DNA from: Aequorivita aurantiaca
GTDB lineage: Bacteria > Bacteroidota > Bacteroidia > Flavobacteriales > Flavobacteriaceae
DNA length: 64,000 nucleotides
Assembly (NCBI RefSeq): GCF_030410135.1
Contig: NZ_JAUGQQ010000007.1
Coordinates: 1-64,000 of the forward strand
Direction: 5' to 3'
In this document: positions 48,391-56,241 of the stretch, piece after piece
How positions within the stretch are numbered: the stretch's first letter is position 1
How the letters are laid out: each line of letters begins with the position of its first letter
Program-made: the position numbers and the translations under genes
Notes under the pieces: model-generated
Told to the model about the DNA's origin: nothing
What the model saw: the letters and a program-made list of their open reading frames with translations, nothing else
The model's database searches: none

Positions 48391-48937
48391 CCTTAACATT
48401 CTCCCTACTAACCTCATCGGTTTCAAAAAACTCAAAATGTTGATACCGGAAAATTCCCGCAACAAGTACGCCGGGAAAGCTTTCGCCATAGATATTGTTT
48501 TCACGAACGGTGCCATTGTAATATCGGCGACTCCGTTCAAGATTTTCCTCAATTTCGCTCAGCTTTTGCTGCAGGTCTAAATAATTGGTGTTCGCCTTTA
48601 AATCTGGGTAGGCTTCCCCCAAGGCAAAAAGACTGCGAAGGGTTTGCTGCAGCTGGTTTTCGGCATTTATCTTTGCGTTTATTTCATCTGGCGGAACGGA
48701 CATTGCAGCGTTTCTGGCCTTTATCACGTTTTCCAAAGTATTTCTTTCATGGGCGGCATAACCTTTTACGGTTTCCACGAGATTTGGAATCAGGTCGTAG
48801 CGTCGTTTTAGCGCCACGTCAATATTGCTCCACGCGTCCTTCACCACATTTCGGTTTTTCACGAAACGGTTGTAAATAAAAACGACTATAATGCCAAGGA
48901 TAATTAGGAGGACAAGAATAATTAATGGAAGGCTCAT
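48380..48937 (-). CDS. lemA: LemA-family protein
   Basis: A 185-residue protein with one N-terminal membrane helix (LPLIILVLLIILGIIVVFIY) and a three-helix LemA domain (KDAWSNIDVALKRRYDLIPN, then SRRYYNGTVRENN). Function is unclear. The family often pairs with DUF2207 or TPM-domain proteins. The C-terminal two codons and stop fall inside the 16-bp tandem repeat, so the end of the protein may vary between strains. Confidence 0.92.
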   Translation of the reverse strand: MSLPLIILVLLIILGIIVVFIYNRFVKNRNVVKDAWSNIDVALKRRYDLIPNLVETVKGYAAHERNTLENVIKARNAAMSVPPDEINAKINAENQLQQTLRSLFALGEAYPDLKANTNYLDLQQKLSEIEENLERSRRYYNGTVRENNIYGESFPGVLVAGIFRYQHFEFFETDEVSRENVKVSL

Positions 48938-49093
48938 TCGGTGTATTGTTTATTGTGAATTTTTAATTGTTTTTGACAAATCGGGATTCTTCCATCTATC
49001 ATCCGCCTTCAGCCTCAAAATGAAGCTCTAAGATAGTATAAATTCCTTTTGGGCAGACTTTCCCTTCTTCAATTTTTGTGATAGCTTTGACGC

Positions 49094-49705
49094 ATGGAGT
49101 TATTCAATTTTGAAATGGACAGCGGTCGCAACCTTCTACCGCAGGATGGAATTGTAAATTATTTCGGAAGAATTTTTTCTGAAGAAAAAGCCAATAATTA
49201 TTATAAAATTCTGCTTCGCACCATTGACTGGAAAAACGATGAGGCAATCATCTTTGGAAAAAAAATAATCACAAAACGCAAAGCGGCATGGTACGGCGAC
49301 CGCGATTTTGAATACACTTACTCCAAAGTGACCAAAAAAGCCCTACCGTGGACACCAGAATTATTGGAAATAAAGAAAATCGTAGAAGAAAAAAGCTGTG
49401 AAACCTTCAATAGCTGCCTGCTGAACCTATACCATTCGGGCGAGGAGGGAATGGCGTGGCACAGTGATGCCGAAAAGGATTTGAAAAAAAATGCCGCCAT
49501 CGGCTCGGTAAGTTTTGGCGCGGAACGCAAATTTGCATTTAAGCACAAGAAAACGAAGGAGACCATTTCCCTAAATCTGGAGCACGGAAGCCTTTTGATT
49601 ATGACTGGCACAACCCAAACCCATTGGTTACACCGCTTGCCCCCAACCACTAAAGTGCAAACGCCTCGAATTAATCTTACTTTTAGAAGTATTGACGCAA
49701 AGTAG
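49094..49705 (+). CDS. alkB: AlkB-like 2-oxoglutarate-dependent DNA/RNA repair dioxygenase
   Basis: A 203-residue Fe(II)/2-oxoglutarate dioxygenase that removes alkyl groups from nucleic-acid bases. Iron ligands are H123, D125 (AWHSDAEKDL) and H180 (HWLHRLP). The 2-oxoglutarate arginines are R192 and R198 in PRINLTFR. The length and motifs resemble the ALKBH2/3-like branch. TAGCTTTG lies 4 bases before the ATG, so if it is the promoter the message would be leaderless. Confidence 0.92.
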   Translation: MELFNFEMDSGRNLLPQDGIVNYFGRIFSEEKANNYYKILLRTIDWKNDEAIIFGKKIITKRKAAWYGDRDFEYTYSKVTKKALPWTPELLEIKKIVEEKSCETFNSCLLNLYHSGEEGMAWHSDAEKDLKKNAAIGSVSFGAERKFAFKHKKTKETISLNLEHGSLLIMTGTTQTHWLHRLPPTTKVQTPRINLTFRSIDAK

Positions 49706-49824
49706 ATTCGGTGGGTTGAAATAATAAATTTTCACTAGTCGTTGTTATAAAATAAAAAATAAGAATTGGCCGACGGAAATTCAAAAAAGGTCCGAAAATA
49801 AAGCCTTATTCCGATTTGGAAACG

Positions 49825-49853
49825 TTTGTTGTCCGTCCGATGCCGTATCTTTG
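49825..49853 (+). promoter_or_regulatory. Promoter of small coiled-coil lipoprotein gene, both boxes present
   Basis: TTTG at 49825-49828 is followed after 17 bases by TATCTTTG at 49846-49853, 22 bases before the ATG at 49876. Confidence 0.6.
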
Positions 49854-49875
49854 CGCCTAATTCAAAAAAAATGTA

Positions 49876-50160
49876 ATGAAGCTTAAATTAAGTATAATAT
49901 TGGCGCTAATAGTTGGTACTTTTTTTACCTCGTGTGAATATGGCCGCAAAGCTGAAGAAGAATTGAATCGATTAAATTCACATGCCGAGGAACTCGATGC
50001 AATGTTAAATGAAAATCTTGAGAAAATAACTGAATTAGATTCCATTTTGCCGGAAACCCAAAGGAGCCTTAAAAAAGCTGATTCCATTGTAAAGGATGCA
50101 TCCTCAACCTTGGATTCCCTAAATAAAAAGGTGGAGGGAATTCAAAATCTATTTAATTAA
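49876..50160 (+). CDS. Small coiled-coil lipoprotein
   Basis: A 94-residue predicted lipoprotein (lipobox TFFTSC at about residue 20). The whole mature part (ELNRLNSHAEELDAMLNENL, then SSTLDSLNKKVEGIQNLF) is a coiled coil with regular hydrophobic spacing. No family is recognised. A structural role linking envelope layers, like Lpp, is a guess. Confidence 0.75.
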   Translation: MKLKLSIILALIVGTFFTSCEYGRKAEEELNRLNSHAEELDAMLNENLEKITELDSILPETQRSLKKADSIVKDASSTLDSLNKKVEGIQNLFN

Positions 50161-50188
50161 AACTATAAGTTTATAAACCCAAAAGCCA

Positions 50189-50773
50189 ATGAAAAGAACA
50201 CTTGAGGAACAGCGCATTGAATTTTCCAATCAAAAATTTTTGGCCACCCCTTTAGCGGGGTTGATTGTTTGGACAATCATCGGGTTTGCCGGAATTTTTT
50301 TCTCTGACTTTATAGCGGTTTGGACCATTTTTATTGGCACAGGTAGCATTGTGTACCTTGGACTATTCCTTTCAAAATTCACCGGTGAAAATTTTCTGGA
50401 TAAAAGCAAACCAAAAAATGAATTCGATAACCTCTTCCTTTTTACAGCCGGGCAGGCAATATTGGTCTATTCAATAGCCATTCCCTTTTTCCTCCTTGAC
50501 TACACTTCCCTACCAATGACAGTTGGAATTTTAACCGGATTGATGTGGCTGCCATTTTCGTGGATCATAAAACATTGGGTGGGCATTTTCCATGCATTAA
50601 CAAGAACTATAGTATTAGTAGCACTATGGTATCTACTCCCGGAATATAGATTTATAGCTATTCCCTTCGCCATAGTTTTATTATACATAGTTACTTTGTT
50701 TATTCTGAAAACAAGGACAAGAAATAAATTCAAGAATAACACCTCGGCTATAAACGGAACTGGTACTTCGTGA
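50189..50773 (+). CDS. Membrane protein of unknown function
   Basis: A 194-residue protein with five or six hydrophobic segments (for example residues 22-37, 42-62, 85-105, 110-125, 132-148 and 155-172) and a basic C-terminus. It resembles the DUF7010-like group of small membrane proteins, but I am not certain. It lies 28 bases after the coiled-coil lipoprotein gene. Confidence 0.75.
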   Translation: MKRTLEEQRIEFSNQKFLATPLAGLIVWTIIGFAGIFFSDFIAVWTIFIGTGSIVYLGLFLSKFTGENFLDKSKPKNEFDNLFLFTAGQAILVYSIAIPFFLLDYTSLPMTVGILTGLMWLPFSWIIKHWVGIFHALTRTIVLVALWYLLPEYRFIAIPFAIVLLYIVTLFILKTRTRNKFKNNTSAINGTGTS

Positions 50774-50806
50774 GGTTCACCATCCCAAATCCCTATTTCA
50801 AAATCC

Positions 50807-51181
50807 CTATTCTTCATTTACCCCAAGCACCCACCGAACATCAAAAGCATCCGTGAGTTCAATAAGCTTTTGGTCGGAGCAATTCTCTTTTAAAAATCTC
50901 TTTTTATCCTTTGCCAGTTTTGCAACAAGTTCCGTTCTGTCCAAAACATTATTACAACCGAAAAAAATAGCTATAGAATTTCCCAGTTTTCTTCCTTCAG
51001 TGTGCACCAAGTCGGACCCGTGGATGATTATTTTTTCGGAAAGCAATGAGCCGCTTACAACTATTTCATTGAAATGCTGCAGTTCGGAAGGAAAAGGTTC
51101 GAATTTCACATTGCCTCCAAAACAGGATTGGTAAAACGTGAGTGCCTTTTTACAATTTCCGGGAAAGGTTATAAAAACCAT
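50807..51181 (-). CDS. VOC/PhnB-like protein
   Basis: A 124-residue glyoxalase-fold protein (MVFITFPGNCKKALTFYQSC, then SIAIFFGCNN and DVRWVLGVN). This is the PhnB-like branch of the VOC superfamily, whose enzymatic role is usually unknown. I chose ATG 51181 over an in-frame ATG at 51214. It is the last of three leftward genes. Confidence 0.8.
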   Translation of the reverse strand: MVFITFPGNCKKALTFYQSCFGGNVKFEPFPSELQHFNEIVVSGSLLSEKIIIHGSDLVHTEGRKLGNSIAIFFGCNNVLDRTELVAKLAKDKKRFLKENCSDQKLIELTDAFDVRWVLGVNEE

Positions 51182-51231
51182 ATTATTATTAATTGAAAAT
51201 TGAAAATAGAGCATTGAATATTGAATAAACT

Positions 51232-51681
51232 TTAAGCATCCGGAATTTCAGGCTCCACCAGTTTTATCAATTTTTGCAGTGATTCCTGCCAACCCAAATA
51301 GCACATTTTCACAGGGATTTGTTCGGGAATTCCTTCCTGTAAAATGCGAAGCTCCGTCCCGCACGAAACTTCTTTTAGCGTTACGGTGGTGGTCATTTCC
51401 CCGGGCAGATTTGGGTCGTCAAACCTATCGGAATATTTAATTAATTCATTCGGGCTAATTTCCAAATATTCTCCACCAAAGGAATGCCCGTTGCCGGTAC
51501 TGAAATTAATAAAGGTCATTTTAAAAGTACCTCCAACTATAAAATCCATTTGCTGAACGGTGCAAAGAAAACCGTATGGCGGAAACCAAAACGAGTTGGC
51601 GATAGGGTCTGCAAATGCCCGAAATACGTTTTCCGGGCTTGCCTTAATTACTCTGTGTAATGAAACTGTGTTGTTTTTCAT
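51232..51681 (-). CDS. SRPBCC-domain (AHSA1-like) protein
   Basis: A 149-residue START-like protein (VSLHRVIKASPENVFRAFAD, then GGTFKMTFINF and LGWQESLQKLIKLV near the end). It belongs to the AHSA1-like SRPBCC group that binds small hydrophobic molecules. It sits between DoxX-like and VOC genes, an association common in Bacteroidota next to GlxA-type regulators. Confidence 0.85.
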   Translation of the reverse strand: MKNNTVSLHRVIKASPENVFRAFADPIANSFWFPPYGFLCTVQQMDFIVGGTFKMTFINFSTGNGHSFGGEYLEISPNELIKYSDRFDDPNLPGEMTTTVTLKEVSCGTELRILQEGIPEQIPVKMCYLGWQESLQKLIKLVEPEIPDA

Positions 51682-51699
51682 GATTAAAAATTTTAGGCG

Positions 51700-52098
51700 T
51701 TAAGCTTTCTGCCGTAAGCCGGAAGCGGAATTATTATAAATCTTATTTTTATAAATATAGGAAACCGCCAAAATTCCCAAAAACACTAGCGGCATCAGCA
51801 TATATCCAATATTTTTATCCACACAGGAGTGGCTGATAAAGGCAAAGATTAAATTAAAGCTTAAACCCGCATACGCCCATTCCTTGAGCTTGGCTGGAAT
51901 ATTGGGAATAGCAATGGCAATCACTCCCAAAACTTTACAGAAAATAAGCGTATAGGCAAAATAATCAGGATAACCCAGTGGTTTTGTTCCCGCATTCACA
52001 TATTCCGGCGCAAAGAGTACCGTGCTAAGCGGCATCACCCCTTCCCAAAGAATGATAATAATCGTCGCCGTCCAAAAGATGATTTTGTTTTTTTCCAT
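51700..52098 (-). CDS. DoxX-like membrane protein
   Basis: A 132-residue protein with four hydrophobic segments (about residues 8-28, 48-62, 70-90 and 98-115), matching the DoxX-like family. It is the first gene of a three-gene leftward operon and diverges from the AraC-type regulator. Function is unknown. Confidence 0.82.
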   Translation of the reverse strand: MEKNKIIFWTATIIIILWEGVMPLSTVLFAPEYVNAGTKPLGYPDYFAYTLIFCKVLGVIAIAIPNIPAKLKEWAYAGLSFNLIFAFISHSCVDKNIGYMLMPLVFLGILAVSYIYKNKIYNNSASGLRQKA

Positions 52099-52105
52099 AA
52101 TGTGT

Positions 52106-52175
52106 GGTATTGGTTATTGGTTATTGGTTATTGTTCATTATTCATTATTCATTATTCATTATTAATTATTATTTG
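52106..52175. repeat. Tandem 7-bp repeats, ten units of two linked families
   Basis: Four GGTTATT-type heptamers (52106-52133) run directly, still in 7-base phase, into four TTCATTA heptamers (52134-52161) and two degenerate ones. The array occupies the spacer between the divergent DoxX operon and the regulator gene. Confidence 0.88.
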
Positions 52176-52288
52176 ATATTCAAAATTACAACAGCATTTA
52201 AAAAAATTACCGTAGTGAAAATGACAACATTAGGGGTTCATTATGACAAACAATTCCTAATTTAGTGGGCATCTAATTTTTACATATC

Positions 52289-53266
52289 ATGCAAATTTCA
52301 GTCTTTGTACCTGAATACGGAGTAATTGAAGCCATTACGCCACCTTTCCGCAGTTTCAACACGGCCAATGAGTTTTTAAGTGCCTTTGGAAAAGAGCCCA
52401 TTTTTAATGTGGAATATGTGGGCCTAAATGAATACGTTCCCGCAAACAATGGCGAATACACTATAAAAACCAATCGGTTGCTTCAAAATGTAACCCACAC
52501 CGATTTGTTGATAATTCCCCCAACCTTTGGTGATACCAATAAAGGAATACAGGCCAATGCGGAAGCGGTTCCCTATTTCAAAAAACTTTACGGCAACGGC
52601 GCCAGCCTCGCCAGTCTTTGCATCGGTGCTTTTCTTTTGGCCGAAACAGGCTTGCTGAACGGCAAAAAATGCTCTACCCATTGGGCGCATATTGAAGAGT
52701 TCAAAGCAAAATATCCCGATGTGGAAGTTGAGGACGGCGCCATCATAACCGAACACGATAATATTTACAGCAGTGGCGGTGCAAGTAGTTTGTGGAACCT
52801 CATTTTATATTTAATTGAAAAATATTCCGACAGGGAAACGGCGGTAATGATTTCAAAATATTTTGCATTGGATATGGGAAGGGATAGCCAATCGCAATTC
52901 GCTATATTCAGGGGGCAAAGAACCCACGAGGATGCTGAAATACAAACGGTGCAGGATTATATTGAAACGAATTATGAAGACAAAATAACCATCGAAAACC
53001 TGGCGAATTTAATTGGCACAAGCCGTCGGACATTTGAAAGAAGGTTTAAGGCCGCTACCAACAATACCGCCATTGAATATACGCAGCGGGTGAGAATAGA
53101 AGCCGCCAAAAAATCCTTCGAAGCCTCCCGAAAAAATGTTTCCGAAATAATGTTCGATGTAGGTTATACCGACACCAAAGCGTTTCGCGATATTTTCAAA
53201 AAAATAACCGGCCTAACCCCAATTGAATATAGAAACAAGTTTGCCAAAATGGCCTATGAGGTGTAA
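52289..53266 (+). CDS. GlxA-type transcriptional regulator (DJ-1/PfpI plus AraC helix-turn-helix)
   Basis: A 325-residue regulator. Residues 1-190 form a DJ-1/PfpI-like domain with a cysteine in the nucleophile elbow (SLCIGAFLLAE). Residues about 215-320 form an AraC DNA-binding pair (ENLANLIGTSRRTFERRFK, then FDVGYTDTKAFRDIFKKITG). It is divergent from the DoxX-SRPBCC-VOC operon, which it probably controls. The effector is unknown. Confidence 0.92.
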   Translation: MQISVFVPEYGVIEAITPPFRSFNTANEFLSAFGKEPIFNVEYVGLNEYVPANNGEYTIKTNRLLQNVTHTDLLIIPPTFGDTNKGIQANAEAVPYFKKLYGNGASLASLCIGAFLLAETGLLNGKKCSTHWAHIEEFKAKYPDVEVEDGAIITEHDNIYSSGGASSLWNLILYLIEKYSDRETAVMISKYFALDMGRDSQSQFAIFRGQRTHEDAEIQTVQDYIETNYEDKITIENLANLIGTSRRTFERRFKAATNNTAIEYTQRVRIEAAKKSFEASRKNVSEIMFDVGYTDTKAFRDIFKKITGLTPIEYRNKFAKMAYEV

Positions 53267-53298
53267 ACCACACAGCTTCTGGGAAGAATAGGGAAAAT

Positions 53299-53319
53299 CC
53301 ATCAACCATCAACCATCAA
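53299..53319. repeat. Tandem 7-bp repeat CCATCAA, three copies
   Basis: Three exact CCATCAA heptamers lie 9 bases before the DUF1826-like gene. The same heptamer occurs in the larger array at 62754. Confidence 0.8.
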
Positions 53320-53327
53320 CAAATAAA

Positions 53328-54008
53328 ATGACCACCCAAATGCTACAAGTTTCCAATTTTCACGACCTGGTTTCCACTCCTTTTAAGGGAGAAGTGAATG
53401 CAATTTGTTGGAAGCGGGAACTATTGGGTGATTTTTCTGAAATCGTCAAAAAGGTCGAATTGCACGAAAATATAACAACCCTTGAGGAAGAAGAACTTCG
53501 GGAATTAAAATTAAGCGAAGAGGGCCAACTCGCCCGCGAAATCCTTTTGAATGACTTCAAATTATTGAAGGCCCACGGCGCATCCCCAACCCTGAATGTT
53601 ATAAAATACTATGAACGGGATGACGCCTTCCCCTTTTTTCCAACCGATGTTTATTCCTTTCACGTAGATCGCGCCCCCATCCCCGCCGATACTTTTTTAT
53701 GCACTTATCATGGCGCCCCCAGCGATATTTTACCGAATTCACAAGGCATTCAAAAAGTGCTCATCCCGGAAATTCGCGAAAAACTAAAAAAATTATACGG
53801 CGGCGCAGATGATGGTTTTGAAGACTTTTTAAGCGAAAACTTCTTTGACCTCCACTATCAGAAATTACCTAACGCGCAACCCATCAGTTTAGGCATCGGG
53901 CATTTATGGAGGTTGGCAATTGATCATCCGGAAAGCATGGTTCCCCCCTGCCTGCATCGCGCACCAAAGGAAAAAAAAGGTGAACCCCGTTTATTGATGA
54001 TATGTTAA
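53328..54008 (+). CDS. DUF1826-like protein, possible Fe(II)/2-oxoglutarate oxygenase
   Basis: A 226-residue soluble protein. The C-terminal two thirds (SFHVDRAPIPADTFLCTYHG, then GHLWRLAIDHPESMVPPCLH and PRLLMIC) match what I recall of DUF1826. H112-x-D114, H210 and R221 are placed like the HxD...H...R set of 2-oxoglutarate oxygenases, so an oxygenase fold is a fair inference. No signal peptide is present. Confidence 0.68.
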   Translation: MTTQMLQVSNFHDLVSTPFKGEVNAICWKRELLGDFSEIVKKVELHENITTLEEEELRELKLSEEGQLAREILLNDFKLLKAHGASPTLNVIKYYERDDAFPFFPTDVYSFHVDRAPIPADTFLCTYHGAPSDILPNSQGIQKVLIPEIREKLKKLYGGADDGFEDFLSENFFDLHYQKLPNAQPISLGIGHLWRLAIDHPESMVPPCLHRAPKEKKGEPRLLMIC

Positions 54009-54037
54009 ATAGAAAAAAGTCCAAAAGCATTATTCTA

Positions 54038-54072
54038 TTGCAAATCGCTAATTCGAAATATCATTACATTTG
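54038..54072 (+). promoter_or_regulatory. Putative promoter of DUF1275 gene
   Basis: TACATTTG at 54065-54072 matches TAnnTTTG, with a TTG at 54038-54040, 24 bases upstream, one base beyond the usual spacing range. Confidence 0.45.
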
Positions 54073-54133
54073 ATATTTATTTAATTAAAATAAATACCCC
54101 CCAATTTGAAGTCCTCAACTAAATGGCATTAAA

Positions 54134-54871
54134 ATGTTCAGACATCAAGGCAGAAGCAGAACTTTAAAGCACAACCTGCGCATTGCTATAATTTTGTCTT
54201 TCGTTGCCGGAATCGTAAATGTTACTGGCATTTTAGCCTTTAAACAACTTACAACCAATGTAACCGGTCATTTTGCTCTTTTTATTAATGATGTCGCAAA
54301 TTTCGAATTTTGGAAAGGAACAGTTTACTTCCTTTATATTTTTTCCTTTCTTTTCGGGTCCTTTTTTTCAAGTTTTGTAATCGAAAAATTTAAGGAAAAT
54401 CGAAAACCTAACGTTTTTGTTCTATTAACCATAATTGAATCTTTAATTCTATTTTCAATAGCAATCACAAGCAATTCCGAAGAAATAAAATATCCCGATG
54501 TAATTGTTTGTCTACTACTTTTCGCAATGGGTCTCCAAAACTCCTTCGTTACAAAAATTTCAAATGAAGTTGTCAGAACAACGCATCTAACGGGACTGTT
54601 CACCGATTTAGGAATTGAGCTATCGCACCTCTTCTTCCCTAAATCCCACCCTAATAGAGCTAAAATTAAATCCACTATAAAACTGCGAATCTTTATAATT
54701 TGTTTTTTCTTTCTCGGTGGTATAGTGGGCGGATTTCTTTATTCCAGTCTCGACTTAAAACTGAATACGCTCATGTTCGGGGCAGGAATTTTATTAACAA
54801 GTCTTTTTTATGACGATATGAGACATAAATTTATCCGAACAAAACGAAAATATAACCAAAGAAAAATATAG
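54134..54871 (+). CDS. YoaK/DUF1275-family membrane protein
   Basis: A 245-residue protein with six or seven hydrophobic segments. Characteristic features are VAGIVNVTGILAFKQLTTNV, TGHFALFINDVA and ALGLQNS-like AMGLQNSFVTKI, then THLTGLFTDLGIELS. The DUF1275 family is of unknown function. It stands alone. Confidence 0.85.
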   Translation: MFRHQGRSRTLKHNLRIAIILSFVAGIVNVTGILAFKQLTTNVTGHFALFINDVANFEFWKGTVYFLYIFSFLFGSFFSSFVIEKFKENRKPNVFVLLTIIESLILFSIAITSNSEEIKYPDVIVCLLLFAMGLQNSFVTKISNEVVRTTHLTGLFTDLGIELSHLFFPKSHPNRAKIKSTIKLRIFIICFFFLGGIVGGFLYSSLDLKLNTLMFGAGILLTSLFYDDMRHKFIRTKRKYNQRKI

Positions 54872-54917
54872 ATAACTCCGCTGTTTATTATCTATTGAAT
54901 ATAAAATTTCCTCCCTC

Positions 54918-55496
54918 TTGAAAACCACGATTCTCTCGCCAGCACAATTCCTTACCAGTAAATGGTCGGGCGGAAGCAGTACCCAACTTTACATATACCC
55001 AGCAGACGCAACTTATGCCGAACGGAATTTTGAAATAAGAATAAGCACCGCGAAAGTGGAAGTTGAAACCTCAACGTTCACGGCCTTGCCAGGAGTGCAC
55101 CGCAAGCTTATGATTTTGGAGGGAGAAATAAACATAACCCACGAAGGCCAATACAGCAAAAATCTAAAACCGTTCGAGGTAGATACATTTTCCGGCGATT
55201 GGAAAACCACGGCCGTAGGCACCTGCATAGATTTTAATGTAATGACCACTGGCTCGCAGCAAAGCGAGTTATATCATATAGCAATGGAGGCAGGTAACAA
55301 TTATGTTCTAAAACCAAAAGAAACCTGCAAGACTTTGTTTTTATTTCCAACTTCCGGTACTATGCAATTGCAACTTATGAATGAAAATTATATTCTGAAA
55401 ACTGGTAATTTGCTCATTATTGAAGACCTTAGCGTTTATTCAATTTATATCAATAATGCTGAAGCTTTGGGAGTTGTAATCGCAGAAGTATATTAA
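54918..55496 (+). CDS. HutD/Ves-family cupin protein
   Basis: A 192-residue bicupin from a TTG start (MKTTILSPAQFLTSKWSGGS, then LPGVHRKLMILEGEI). This is the HutD/Ves family, linked in proteobacteria to histidine utilisation regulation. No hut genes lie nearby. TTG is the only start that keeps the conserved N-terminus. Confidence 0.8.
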   Translation: MKTTILSPAQFLTSKWSGGSSTQLYIYPADATYAERNFEIRISTAKVEVETSTFTALPGVHRKLMILEGEINITHEGQYSKNLKPFEVDTFSGDWKTTAVGTCIDFNVMTTGSQQSELYHIAMEAGNNYVLKPKETCKTLFLFPTSGTMQLQLMNENYILKTGNLLIIEDLSVYSIYINNAEALGVVIAEVY

Positions 55497-55501
55497 TCAT
55501 C

Positions 55502-55624
55502 CATATTTAAAAATTCACAAAAGGTCATGCTGAGCCTGTCGAAGCACACCTACGCTACTCACCAATTCACCCATCATATTTAAAAATTAACTAAACGTCA
55601 TGCTGAGCCTGTCGAAGCACACCT
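55502..55624. repeat. Direct repeat of about 50 bp, two copies, with a common Bacteroidota intergenic motif
   Basis: CATATTTAAAAATT at 55502 and 55575, and a 28-base block beginning GTCATGCTGAGCC at 55524 and 55597, recur with a 73-base period. The core TGCTGAGCCTGTCGAAGCA can fold back on itself. I recall this kind of motif as a dispersed intergenic element in Bacteroidota. Confidence 0.75.
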
Positions 55625-55641
55625 ATTCAACATTTTATCCT

Positions 55642-55673
55642 TTTGCAAATATTACCAATTTTTGGTACATTTG
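55642..55673 (+). promoter_or_regulatory. Promoter of parDE, both boxes present
   Basis: TTTG at 55642-55645 and TACATTTG at 55666-55673 are separated by 20 bases, an ideal Bacteroidota promoter. The start site would be near 55680, which excludes the in-frame ATG at 55643 as the parD start. Confidence 0.65.
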
Positions 55674-55690
55674 AATCAAATAGAAATAAA

Positions 55691-55942
55691 ATGAGTAAAA
55701 ACACATCAATATCACTCGGAAATTATTTTGACGAATTCGTTCAAAGCAGAATAAAGGAAGGTCGATTTAAAAATGTTAGCGAAGTTATACGCGCAGGATT
55801 AAGACTTTTAGAAGAAGAAGAAACTAAAGTAATTGCATTAAGATCCGCAATTCAAGATGGAATAGAGAGTGGAATTGCACACGATTTTGACCCGAAAAAA
55901 CATCTCGAATCCTTGAAAAAGAAAAAAAACTTAAATGGCTAA
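55691..55942 (+). CDS. parD: ParD-family antitoxin
   Basis: An 83-residue ribbon-helix-helix protein (SISLGNYFDEFVQSRIKEG, then NVSEVIRAGLRLLEEEE) with an acidic and basic tail (DFDPKKHLESL) that should wrap the toxin. It overlaps parE by 8 bases. It binds its own promoter to repress the operon, as is usual for the family. Confidence 0.92.
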   Translation: MSKNTSISLGNYFDEFVQSRIKEGRFKNVSEVIRAGLRLLEEEETKVIALRSAIQDGIESGIAHDFDPKKHLESLKKKKNLNG

Positions 55943-56234
55943 GTTTGAATTAACGAATAAAGCTGTTGAGGATTTGTCCCAGATTTGGGATTATACTTTC
56001 GAAGTTTGGTCTGAAAATCAAGCCGACAAATATTACGAAATGCTAATTTCAAGCTGTCAAGAAATAGCTGAAAACCCAATTTTAGGGAAAAACTATGAGG
56101 GAATTATCCAAAGTCTATTCGCATTCAAAACAAATCGACATATTATTTTCTATCGAAAATTAAATGAAAACTATGTGGAAATAACCAGAATACTTCACGA
56201 AAGAATGGATTTAAAAAAAAGAATAACTGAATAA
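55935..56234 (+). CDS. parE: ParE-family toxin
   Basis: A 99-residue RelE/ParE-fold protein ([20 protein letters not shown], then [20 protein letters not shown]). ParE toxins poison DNA gyrase. The overlap with parD and the shared promoter mark a type II toxin-antitoxin pair. It lies 7 bases before the DUF2130 gene. Confidence 0.92.
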   Translation: MAKFELTNKAVEDLSQIWDYTFEVWSENQADKYYEMLISSCQEIAENPILGKNYEGIIQSLFAFKTNRHIIFYRKLNENYVEITRILHERMDLKKRITE

Positions 56235-56241
56235 TAAAACA

